A stretch of DNA of 64,000 nt from Prevotella sp. oral taxon 376 (GTDB lineage: Bacteria > Bacteroidota > Bacteroidia > Bacteroidales > Bacteroidaceae). Below, piece after piece: positions 1-7,025 of the stretch; the first letter of the stretch is position 1, and each line of letters begins with the position of its first letter. The DNA is taken from positions 223,501 to 287,500 of the forward strand of contig NZ_PYXG01000003.1 in the NCBI RefSeq assembly GCF_003043945.1. The letters are read 5' to 3'. The translations under genes were made by a program, and so were the position numbers. Below the pieces are notes generated by a model, which was not told where the DNA came from, did no database searches, and saw only the letters and a list, made by a program, of their open reading frames with translations.

Positions 1-44
1 CCGCTTTTCCTGTCTCCGCACCCGGCGGATCCGGGCAATGCTAA
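1..44 (+). CDS. Possible 3' end of a phage gene
   Basis: Reading from base 3, an open frame gives the residues AFPVSAPGGSGQC before a TAA stop at 42-44, 12 bases before the next gene starts. It could be the tail end of a gene that begins outside the window. Thirteen codons are too few to be sure. Confidence 0.25.
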   Translation, partial: AFPVSAPGGSGQC

Positions 45-56
45 ACATCGTGCAAT

Positions 57-371
57 ATGCAACAAACAATTCATTTCGAGCCTTCTGCCCAAGTGCAGCA
101 GCCTATCGACGTTCGTGCTACGATACAGCGCAAAATCAAGTCCATCAACCTCTGGCTCTCAACGCCCAGCAAGTTCTACACCCAAATCTGCGAGTTCCCG
201 GTAACCCGTCTTTTGGCAATCCGTATCAATCTCCTATCTTTGTGCCTGATAGTCGCAGCTGTCGCTATCGAGCAGCAGCCGGTCGCTGCCGTGGTTTCGG
301 CCCTCTGCGCCGCCTGGCTGGTCTATCGTGTTAACAAGACTGATAAAGAGCAGAAAGGAGGCAATGCATGA
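57..371 (+). CDS. Small phage membrane protein, unknown function
   Basis: A 104-residue protein that I do not recognise. The N-terminal half is polar. Residues about 51 to 90 are strongly hydrophobic and can form two membrane helices separated by a short turn, and the C-terminus is a charged tail rich in Lys and Glu. Its TGA stop overlaps the ATG of the next gene (ATGA), so it belongs to a run of four overlapping small genes. Its place upstream of the tail module, and its small hairpin-like membrane form, could fit a lysis or superinfection-exclusion role. That is only a guess from position and topology. Confidence 0.6.
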   Translation: MQQTIHFEPSAQVQQPIDVRATIQRKIKSINLWLSTPSKFYTQICEFPVTRLLAIRINLLSLCLIVAAVAIEQQPVAAVVSALCAAWLVYRVNKTDKEQKGGNA

Positions 372-673
372 AAATTATACAAGACACTTCCGTCTATGGC
401 TTCAAGGCTAAGACCGGACTTTTCATTCCATTTGAAGATTTTGTTTTATTTCCAAAATTGCTGAAGTCCATACGAATAAAAGTACAACGAGAGGCCGATA
501 AAGCGTCGTATATGTATGGGCATTACAAGGATATTCACGAGTTCGGGGATGCAACATCACGGCAATGTACGCTGATGGATAAGTGGGAAGACAAGTTGCA
601 GACTCTTGAAGGATTTGTCAACACATTGGCAGAACTTCAATCTTTATTGGCAAAGAAAGGAGGCAAAAAATGA
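368..673 (+). CDS. Small phage protein, unknown
   Basis: A 101-residue soluble protein without a family I recognise. It is rich in Lys, Asp and Glu, and the last third (from about residue 75) looks like an amphipathic helix ending in a run of lysines. It starts in an ATGA overlap with the upstream gene and ends in an ATGA overlap with the downstream one, so translational coupling is likely. The upstream sequence AGAAAGGAGG is a strong Shine-Dalgarno, which is less common in Bacteroidales genes. Function unknown. Confidence 0.6.
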   Translation: MKIIQDTSVYGFKAKTGLFIPFEDFVLFPKLLKSIRIKVQREADKASYMYGHYKDIHEFGDATSRQCTLMDKWEDKLQTLEGFVNTLAELQSLLAKKGGKK

Positions 674-951
674 AAACCACTCTCATTCATCTTAACGAGC
701 AAGCCACCGAAACCCTCGAAGCAATGCTCGACCCAGGTTATATCTACGAGCGCACCGAGCGTCTTCAGGCCATTGAGGACTTCCTGCTCGACCAGTGGCG
801 GGATGCCCATGCCATCAAGCCTGAGGCAGCCCTAACCTTCCTCGACACCCTGCGCTCCCTGCGTAAGGACTTCGGCACATTTCTCACCTCGGTCGACCCG
901 TCAGGCGAAGCCGACGATCGTCAAACCTTAAATATGTTAGACAATGAGTAA
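670..951 (+). CDS. Small phage protein, unknown
   Basis: A 93-residue acidic, helical protein with no family recognised. It is preceded by AAGAAAGGAGG and overlaps the previous gene by four bases (ATGA); it overlaps the next by eight. Many Leu and Glu residues with a heptad-like spacing suggest a helical bundle or an oligomerising protein. It lies in the same transcription unit as its neighbours. Confidence 0.6.
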   Translation: MKTTLIHLNEQATETLEAMLDPGYIYERTERLQAIEDFLLDQWRDAHAIKPEAALTFLDTLRSLRKDFGTFLTSVDPSGEADDRQTLNMLDNE

Positions 952-1219
952 AAAGAAAGAACCACAAGAGCAGCCCATCACCGACATCAGCGTCTATGTG
1001 GCTGCCCTGCAAATGACCTATCGCCCGGCGTCAACTCCGGCAGAGGCCACCCACTTCTTCTCCACAGAAGAAGTGGTGCAGGCCATCAAGGAGATAGACT
1101 CTTCCGCCAAAGTCAGCCCTATCCAAGTGTTCGAGGCACTCCGACAGGCCGGTTTCGATTTCTGCAATCGTCCCGGTTCCCAGGGACTGTCGTTCAAATG
1201 GATGTTCCGTGAACGATAA
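944..1219 (+). CDS. Small phage protein, possible winged-helix fold
   Basis: A 91-residue protein. From about residue 38 the pattern is a helix (STEEVVQAIKEI), a short loop, a second helix (SPIQVFEALRQAGFDF), then a Gly-rich turn and a short beta-like end with an aromatic pair (FKWMF). That helix-helix-wing order resembles small winged-helix DNA-binding domains, but I recognise no named family. It is the last gene of the small-gene run; a hairpin and a new promoter follow it. Confidence 0.6.
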   Translation: MSKKKEPQEQPITDISVYVAALQMTYRPASTPAEATHFFSTEEVVQAIKEIDSSAKVSPIQVFEALRQAGFDFCNRPGSQGLSFKWMFRER

Positions 1220-1265
1220 TTTTCTTTTTGTCAAAGCATCCATTCATTTGGATGTTTGTTTGTCG

Positions 1266-1293
1266 GGGCACTTCGTCGGGAGACGAGGTGTCC
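1266..1293 (+). terminator. Hairpin after the small-gene run
   Basis: Two 12-base arms (1266-1277 and 1282-1293) pair with two G-U wobbles around a four-base loop, and TTTACAAA follows. It probably ends transcription of the upstream small genes. Its right arm overlaps the -33 element of the next promoter, so the two signals are interlocked. Confidence 0.5.
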
Positions 1294-1324
1294 TTTACAA
1301 ACAGAACAGAAGTCTATAATTTTG
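1289..1324 (+). promoter_or_regulatory. Prophage promoter for the methyltransferase
   Basis: The -7 element TAATTTTG (1317-1324) matches the Bacteroidetes consensus TAnnTTTG exactly. The -33 region is TGTCCTTTAC (1289-1298), with 19 bases between TTTA and the -7 box. The same -33 word at the same distance recurs at 2563 and 9187. The methyltransferase ATG is 26 bases downstream. Confidence 0.7.
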
Positions 1325-1350
1325 CCATTGACAAACAAACAAGAAAATGA

Positions 1351-2340
1351 ATGAAACAAATTATCAGACACGCCTCGCTTTTCAGCGGTATTGGCGCACC
1401 CGAACTCGCAGCTTTTTGGATGGGGTGGCAAAATGTTTTTCACTGCGAAATCAGCGAGTTCTGCAACACAATTCTCAATTATTGGTATCCTAATTCAATC
1501 GGTTATGAAAACATCAAGCAGGCAGACTTCTCCAAATGGCAAGGAAAAATCGATGTACTCACAGGCGGTTTCCCCTGTCAGCCTTTCAGTTCGGCAGGAC
1601 AACGACTTGGAGCGAATGATGACCGTTACCTCTGGCCGGAGATGCTACGAGCAATCAGGCAGATACAGCCCTCTTTCGTCATTGGTGAAAATGTTGCTGG
1701 CATCCTCTCGATGGTACAGCCCTGCGAGGCGGTTAAGGTGGGATGCACAACCTCTCTATTCGGTGAAGGCGACGACATATACCGAAAAGAGCAACAGTTC
1801 GTTGTCGAAACCGTCTGTACAGACCTTGAGCGTGAAGGATACACCGTCCAACCGTTTGTTATTCCGGCTTGTTCCGTCGGTGCGCCACACCAACGAGACA
1901 GAGTATGGTTCATCGCCCGAAGGAATGTTCCCATATATCTTGCCAACTCCATGCGCTCAGGACTTCAAGAAACGAGGAAAGAACTCCAAGCAGAAAGGAT
2001 TGCCCGAAACATTCCGCAGATGCGACTGGTTGCTGACACCATGCGCGAGCGACGGTATGCGAGCCATGATGCCGATGGACAACCTGAAAGCACACAAGAA
2101 ACCGAAAGCGGATCAGAGCAACTTGGCGGAGCAGATTGCCCACAAGGTTGGTGGAGGGACTTCCCAACTGTCTCCCTTGTTTGTAGAGGAAATGATGGGC
2201 TACCCTTTGATGTATCTCATCTTGCCATTCCTTTCACCCAATGGAGACAGGAATCCATAAAAGCTCTCGGCAATTCTATGGTCCCACAAGTCGTGCTTGA
2301 ACTGTTCCGGGCCATAGAAACAGAAATACTCGAGGAATGA
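1351..2340 (+). CDS. DNA (cytosine-5-)-methyltransferase, phage type
   Basis: A 329-residue enzyme expected to methylate cytosine at C5 in a short DNA target, probably to shield phage DNA from host restriction. The C5 motifs are in order: motif I SLFSGIGAPE (about residue 9), motif IV GGFPCQPF with the catalytic Cys (about 73-80), motif VI GENV (about 110), motif VIII QRDRVWF (about 182), and motif X GNSMVPQVVLELF near the C-terminus (about 305-317). The target-recognition region between motifs VIII and X is roughly residues 190-300. It has its own promoter and no endonuclease beside it, so it is an orphan phage methyltransferase. Odd: a second frame stays open for 870 bases inside this gene and carries recognisable methylase-type motifs (separate entry). 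Confidence 0.9.
   Translation: MKQIIRHASLFSGIGAPELAAFWMGWQNVFHCEISEFCNTILNYWYPNSIGYENIKQADFSKWQGKIDVLTGGFPCQPFSSAGQRLGANDDRYLWPEMLRAIRQIQPSFVIGENVAGILSMVQPCEAVKVGCTTSLFGEGDDIYRKEQQFVVETVCTDLEREGYTVQPFVIPACSVGAPHQRDRVWFIARRNVPIYLANSMRSGLQETRKELQAERIARNIPQMRLVADTMRERRYASHDADGQPESTQETESGSEQLGGADCPQGWWRDFPTVSLVCRGNDGLPFDVSHLAIPFTQWRQESIKALGNSMVPQVVLELFRAIETEILEE
1391..2260 (+). CDS. Overlapping +1-frame reading frame inside the methyltransferase gene
   Basis: The +1 frame relative to the methyltransferase is open for 289 codons. Its first part looks like frame-shadow protein. From about 1925 (an in-frame ATG directly preceded by AAGGA) it gives 111 residues with LPTPCAQDF, LLTPCASD and TSQLSPLFVEEMMGYP. 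From memory of phage cytosine methylases, this is the pattern of their C-terminal part (repeated LPTP.ASD, then LNP.FVEWLMGFP). The same DNA in the main frame encodes the target-recognition region and motif X. Product could arise by internal initiation at 1925 or a +1 shift, for example at CCC-A (1930-1933). It could also be a relic of a frameshift in ancestry. Expression is unproven. Confidence 0.4.
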   Translation: MAHPNSQLFGWGGKMFFTAKSASSATQFSIIGILIQSVMKTSSRQTSPNGKEKSMYSQAVSPVSLSVRQDNDLERMMTVTSGRRCYEQSGRYSPLSSLVKMLLASSRWYSPARRLRWDAQPLYSVKATTYTEKSNSSLSKPSVQTLSVKDTPSNRLLFRLVPSVRHTNETEYGSSPEGMFPYILPTPCAQDFKKRGKNSKQKGLPETFRRCDWLLTPCASDGMRAMMPMDNLKAHKKPKADQSNLAEQIAHKVGGGTSQLSPLFVEEMMGYPLMYLILPFLSPNGDRNP

Positions 2341-2341
2341 C

Positions 2342-2372
2342 TTGCAACTTTCAACTATAAGTGTTATATTTG
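2342..2372 (+). promoter_or_regulatory. Promoter for the 52-residue membrane peptide
   Basis: TTG at 2342-2344, a 20-base spacer, then TATATTTG at 2365-2372, a perfect match to TAnnTTTG. The small reading frame starts 22 bases downstream. Confidence 0.6.
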
Positions 2373-2394
2373 CATTGGAATTAATATTAGGATT

Positions 2395-2553
2395 ATGGTA
2401 CTTTTAGAAGCAATTTTTCTTTTGATAACGCTTGCCTTGATGCCGTTTTTCACACATGGCGAGCCGTGGTCTGTAAAGTTGTTCTATATTGGGTTATGTG
2501 GCTTTCTCACACCTATAATAGGCATTCCATTATACAGGCATCTCGTTAAATAG
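2395..2553 (+). CDS. Small membrane peptide (52 residues)
   Basis: An ATG at 2395 opens 52 codons ending in TAG at 2551. The product begins MVLLEAIFLLITLALMPFF, a hydrophobic helix. A short polar turn with HGEPW follows, then a second hydrophobic stretch (roughly residues 29-45) and a basic end (YRHLVK). The shape is a two-helix membrane hairpin. It has its own consensus promoter and sits alone between the methyltransferase and the tail genes, like a moron gene. Holin, spanin-like or exclusion roles are conceivable but nothing in the sequence decides between them. Confidence 0.55.
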   Translation: MVLLEAIFLLITLALMPFFTHGEPWSVKLFYIGLCGFLTPIIGIPLYRHLVK

Positions 2554-2562
2554 GATATTCTC

Positions 2563-2598
2563 TGTCCTTTCTCCTATAACTGTCTGTTACTATATTTG
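2563..2598 (+). promoter_or_regulatory. Prophage promoter of the tail module
   Basis: TGTCCTTTCT at 2563-2572 and TATATTTG at 2591-2598, with 28 bases from the start of one to the start of the other. That is exactly the spacing at the promoters near 1289 and 9187. It lies 17 bases before the first tail-module gene and probably drives the tape measure too. Confidence 0.65.
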
Positions 2599-2615
2599 CA
2601 GCATAAAAAGCAAGT

Positions 2616-3017
2616 ATGGTAACAGACAGTCTCATTCGTAAGAAGTTCGTCCATGATGCCCTTCAAAAAGGCATCTCAAAAATCTATGCCACGCAGGAAT
2701 CCGTAGTCCGTAGCAATTACCAACTACGGACAGGACGGTTGCAGACCTCCCTATCCAAGCATTCTTTCAACAGCCAGATTACCGGCGAATCGCAAACCAT
2801 CTTTGTCAAGATACTCCCGTATCTCCGCTTTTTGGATATGGCTTACCGACAGCGGAATGACAGGGTCGCCAAATTCAAACGCCGTAACCTCGCACTTTAC
2901 AACCGTGTTGTCTGGGGTGTCCTCTATCATGAGACATTCCCCCAACTCCGTTACGGGTTTACCGATGAAGTTAGACAAGCCATCCACAATCAACTTGAAA
3001 AAGCAGTTAATCCATAA
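2616..3017 (+). CDS. Phage tail-module protein upstream of the tape measure
   Basis: A 133-residue basic protein (many Arg, Lys, Gln) with no family I can name. It ends five bases before the tape measure gene, the position usually held by tail assembly chaperones or small head-tail factors. Its aromatic and basic C-terminal half (YHETFPQLRYGF) suggests a folded domain. It is the first gene behind the promoter at 2563. The role is inferred from position only. Confidence 0.6.
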   Translation: MVTDSLIRKKFVHDALQKGISKIYATQESVVRSNYQLRTGRLQTSLSKHSFNSQITGESQTIFVKILPYLRFLDMAYRQRNDRVAKFKRRNLALYNRVVWGVLYHETFPQLRYGFTDEVRQAIHNQLEKAVNP

Positions 3018-3022
3018 TAGTT

Positions 3023-6000
3023 ATGTCAAGCAAACATCTCTCACAAGACGAAATAGAGTATGTTGTCGATGTCAAGACGGCAAAGGCACAACAGGCAATC
3101 CACAAGCTGGAGATACAGTCGGCTTCTCTCCGAAATGAGAACAAGCAGCGTCTTCAGCAGATGATAAAACTGGAGGCTTCAGGCAAAAAAGAAACAGAGC
3201 AATATAAAAAACTTGCAGCCAGTTACAAGGATACGGGCAAGCAGATAAAGGAACTTACTTCCCAAATTCAGGAGCAGACAAAGTCCCTTGACACCAATGC
3301 GATGACCATGTCGCAACTTAGGAAACAGTCAAAGTCCTTACAAAAGGAGCTTGACAATGTGTCACAAGCACTCAATCCTAAGCAATATGCCGACCTTGAA
3401 AGCCGCCTTCAGACAGTCAATGCACGGATGGCAGAATTGAAGCAGAATGCCAAGAACTTCAAGGAACTTGCCAGCTCGGACGAATACAACAACTTCTTCC
3501 TCGGCCAGCTTACCATAAAGGGTATAGAGACAGCTGTCGGATGGCTTAAGTCGCTTGCCGGAACATTGTCCGATACCATCTCCAAGAGCGTCGAGTTGGC
3601 CGAGTCTGCCGACGGCATTACCCATGCTTTTGACAAGATTGCTACTCGGGATTATCTCCAGACACTCCGTACTGCCACAAAAGAAACAGTATCAGACATT
3701 GAGCTGATGAAGGCTGCCGTAAAGGCCAAAGACTTCCGTATACCACTCGAAGACCTCGGCAAGTATCTCTCCTTCGCACAACTAAAGGCACAGCAGACAG
3801 GGCAGTCGCTCGATTACATGGTCGACTCCATCGTTACCGGTTTAGGACGCAAGTCTCCGATGATTCTTGACAATCTCGGTCTCTCTGCCGCAGAAATAGG
3901 CGAGCAGACCAAAAAGACCGGAGATTTCATGAAGGGAGTGGCATCTATTGTCGAAAAACAACTTGCTGCCGCAGGCGAGACCTATATCTCCGCGGCCGAC
4001 CGTGCGGAACAGCGCACTGTCGCCTTGGAGAATGCGCAGAAAGACCTCGGTGATGTATTGCTGCCGCTGAAAGAAAATTTTGCGGATGTTTATGGGCAAA
4101 TACAGCTTACCCTTATAAAAACCATCAAATATCTGGTTGAGCATCGTGATACGCTACTTGCTTTGGGAAAGGTGGTGGCATTGCTTATTGCCACTTATAC
4201 CGCTTATATCTCAACGCAGAAGCTGGCACATCTATGGAGCCTCCGTGCCGTCGCCGTGAGCAAATTAAAAGCTGCAGCCATGGCGGTGGAGAATACCATG
4301 CTTGAGCTCTCCGTTCTCCGCCATGCTGTTCTCAACAAGACGATGACTAAGTCAATTGCGTTGCAAAAGGCTTTCAATACCGTGCTCAAGCTGTCTCCGT
4401 GGGGATTGGTGTTCGGCGGCATCACGCTTGTCATAGGCGCATTGCTCATGTTCGGCAAACGCACTGACGCAGCTGCGAGAGCACAAAAAAGACTCGCTGA
4501 TGTAAAAAAGGAGGCGATCTCACGAGCGGCAGAAGAAAAGTCGAAGATCGATTTACTCGTAGCCGCTGCGCGTGACGAAAATATGTCTATGAACGAACGC
4601 CGGAAGGCCGTCGCCGAGCTCAATCGCATTATACCTAATTACAACGCACAGCTTGACGAGACTACAGGAAAATACAAGGAAAACAAGAAAGCGCTCGACG
4701 CCTATCTCTCATCCCTCGTACGCAAGTATGAGATAGAGGCGGCCAAAGAAGAGTTAGCAAAGCTCACCAAGGCCGCATGGCTGGCAAAAAAGGAAATGGA
4801 GAAGGCCAATAAGGCTCTGGCGGACACTGAAGGGGCCAATGGGGGATACACCTACACGACTTCATGGGGAACAACGGGCAACACCAAACAAGACCTTGTC
4901 GACAGGGCTCGCAAAAAAGCGGGAAGCGCACAAGCAGAATACAAGCGATCTGAAGAAGATAAAAAAGCGTTCATAGATAGTTTCGGTCAAGATCTCAAGC
5001 AGGATGCTGTCCGTCAGACTCAAGGAGAGAGCAAAGCTACAGGAACAGTCGGGGCTGAGTTGGACCGGATCAAAAAGAAAATAGACGAGCTACAGTCTAA
5101 ACGGCTTTCTATCAAGGTAGGCGATACGAAAGGATTGAAGAACCTTGACAATCAGATTGCGGCTTTGGAAAAAAGAAAAGCCAGACTGGAATACAAATCG
5201 GGAACCGGTAAAGAGAAGAAGAAGTCGAATCCAGCTCAGCTCGCCGCCAAAGACTTCTCCCACGATCGGTCTCAGGATCTTGATGAAGCCAAGCGGGCTT
5301 ATCAGGAAGATGTCAACGCGCTTCAGAAAGCCTTGACTGAAAAGCGTCTCACGCAGGAACAGTACAATGCCTATCTCTCCGCGCTCAACATCCGGCATCA
5401 GAACAACCTGCTGGCAATCGAGGAGTCCTATCAGACACGCTCGCAGGGCATGGTCATGAAGGACGCCTCCAAAAAGAAGGCGCTTCAGGAACAGCAGGAT
5501 AAGGCGGTCGCCTCCCAGCAGCAAGCCGTCAACAACGCTTACCTCGACGCCGAGAAGCAGTATTATGACGCCCTGGACAAGATGCAGCAGATGCGCACCT
5601 CGTCTGTCCCGCAGACCCTCCAACAGGAGTGTGATGCTAAGTTGCTCGTTCTCGACGGCTATTACCAGGCCTCGCTCCAGCTTGCCGGCGACGACGCGGA
5701 GCGTCAGAAGCAGCTCACCGAGTCTTACGAGGCGGCCAAGGTCGCTATCAAGGCCGAATACGCGCGCAAAGAGCAAGAGGAGAAGGCCCGGGCAAGGCAG
5801 GAATACGGACTCGATACCTTCGAGGACCAGTATGCCGCGCAGGCTGCCAAGCGCAAGGCTGACTATGACAAGGGCATCATCGACAAGCAGCAGTATGACC
5901 GGGCCATGGCCAACCTCGATCAGCAGGCCGAGGAACATCACCTACAGATTCGGCAGCAGTATGGGCTCGCCTCGCAGCAGGAGCTCTACAATGCCGAGCT

Positions 6001-6991
6001 CGAGCTGCTCAAGCAGCATCTCCGGAATAAGGAACTCTCCGAAACGGAATATGAGGAAGCCATTAAAAATCTCAAGATCGCCAAGATGAAGGAGGCGTTC
6101 GATTATTATTCCAATCTTTCAGGCGATGCCGTGCAGGCTCTTCAGCAGGCCGAGGAAGCCAATGTCGAAGCCAGGTACGATGCTGAGATAGAAGCTGCAA
6201 AGAACGCCGGCAAGGACACTACGGAGCTGGAGAAGAAGAAGGCCAATGAGAAACTGAAGATACAGAAAAAATATGCCGATGTAAACTTCGCCATCAAGGC
6301 GGCACAGATTGTTGCCGATACAGCTACTTCCATCATGAGAGCCTATTCAGAGCTTGGACCCATCGCAGGAACGGTGGCTGCCATCCTGATGAGTATTACC
6401 GGTACCGCCCAGCTTGCCGCTGCCAATGCTGAACGCCAGAAGGTAAAGCGCATGACCCTCAGCGGCGCGAGCGGATCGGCTTCCGCCTCCGGCACTCGTG
6501 TCGCTACTGGTCTGGAGGCAGGTGGAAGCATCGACATCGAGCGCGAGCAGGATGGCCGTCGCTTCCATGCAGACTACGACCCGACCAAGCGTGGCTTTGT
6601 CGATAGGCCAACCGTCATCGTCGGTGAGGGTGGATATGGACATAGCCGGGAGTGGGTGGCATCCAACGCCGCCGTGGAAAATCCCACGATCGCCCCCATC
6701 ATCGATATCATCGACCGGGCCCAGCGTGCAGGATCCATCCGCACCCTCGACATGAGCAAGTTCCTCATTCAGCAGGCCGGGGGGCGTGCCTCGGGCGGAA
6801 GCATTGCCCCGTCCGTGAATGATGTGCGCCCCATGGCACGGGAATCTTACAAAGACACTCTCATTGAGCGACTCACATCCGTCCTCGATCGTCTTGCCGA
6901 CGATGGCATACCGGCCTCTGTCGCCCTCGACGAAATCGACCGGAAGCAGCAGCTGCGCGAACGCTCCCGTAAGTTCGGATCGAAAACTTAA
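3023..6991 (+). CDS. Phage tail tape measure protein
   Basis: A 1,322-residue protein that should fill the tail tube, set tail length and help DNA entry. The first 150 residues are Lys/Gln/Glu-rich coiled coil. Residues about 165-350 resemble the conserved tape-measure head region (repeated Ala/Ser-rich helices with GLGRKSPMILDNLGLS). Hydrophobic segments occur at about 375-395, 457-478 and 1113-1135, as expected for a protein that crosses the host membrane. Residues about 480-1100 are very long charged helices rich in Gln and Lys. The C-terminal 200 residues are Gly/Ser-rich and then basic. It is the longest coiled-coil gene of the module and is followed 34 bases later by the next tail gene. 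A long tail (sipho- or myovirus) is therefore likely; no sheath gene is visible. Confidence 0.85.
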   Translation: MSSKHLSQDEIEYVVDVKTAKAQQAIHKLEIQSASLRNENKQRLQQMIKLEASGKKETEQYKKLAASYKDTGKQIKELTSQIQEQTKSLDTNAMTMSQLRKQSKSLQKELDNVSQALNPKQYADLESRLQTVNARMAELKQNAKNFKELASSDEYNNFFLGQLTIKGIETAVGWLKSLAGTLSDTISKSVELAESADGITHAFDKIATRDYLQTLRTATKETVSDIELMKAAVKAKDFRIPLEDLGKYLSFAQLKAQQTGQSLDYMVDSIVTGLGRKSPMILDNLGLSAAEIGEQTKKTGDFMKGVASIVEKQLAAAGETYISAADRAEQRTVALENAQKDLGDVLLPLKENFADVYGQIQLTLIKTIKYLVEHRDTLLALGKVVALLIATYTAYISTQKLAHLWSLRAVAVSKLKAAAMAVENTMLELSVLRHAVLNKTMTKSIALQKAFNTVLKLSPWGLVFGGITLVIGALLMFGKRTDAAARAQKRLADVKKEAISRAAEEKSKIDLLVAAARDENMSMNERRKAVAELNRIIPNYNAQLDETTGKYKENKKALDAYLSSLVRKYEIEAAKEELAKLTKAAWLAKKEMEKANKALADTEGANGGYTYTTSWGTTGNTKQDLVDRARKKAGSAQAEYKRSEEDKKAFIDSFGQDLKQDAVRQTQGESKATGTVGAELDRIKKKIDELQSKRLSIKVGDTKGLKNLDNQIAALEKRKARLEYKSGTGKEKKKSNPAQLAAKDFSHDRSQDLDEAKRAYQEDVNALQKALTEKRLTQEQYNAYLSALNIRHQNNLLAIEESYQTRSQGMVMKDASKKKALQEQQDKAVASQQQAVNNAYLDAEKQYYDALDKMQQMRTSSVPQTLQQECDAKLLVLDGYYQASLQLAGDDAERQKQLTESYEAAKVAIKAEYARKEQEEKARARQEYGLDTFEDQYAAQAAKRKADYDKGIIDKQQYDRAMANLDQQAEEHHLQIRQQYGLASQQELYNAELELLKQHLRNKELSETEYEEAIKNLKIAKMKEAFDYYSNLSGDAVQALQQAEEANVEARYDAEIEAAKNAGKDTTELEKKKANEKLKIQKKYADVNFAIKAAQIVADTATSIMRAYSELGPIAGTVAAILMSITGTAQLAAANAERQKVKRMTLSGASGSASASGTRVATGLEAGGSIDIEREQDGRRFHADYDPTKRGFVDRPTVIVGEGGYGHSREWVASNAAVENPTIAPIIDIIDRAQRAGSIRTLDMSKFLIQQAGGRASGGSIAPSVNDVRPMARESYKDTLIERLTSVLDRLADDGIPASVALDEIDRKQQLRERSRKFGSKT

Positions 6992-7025
6992 TAAAAAGAC
7001 CTTTACTCCATAAATCCTCAAGACA

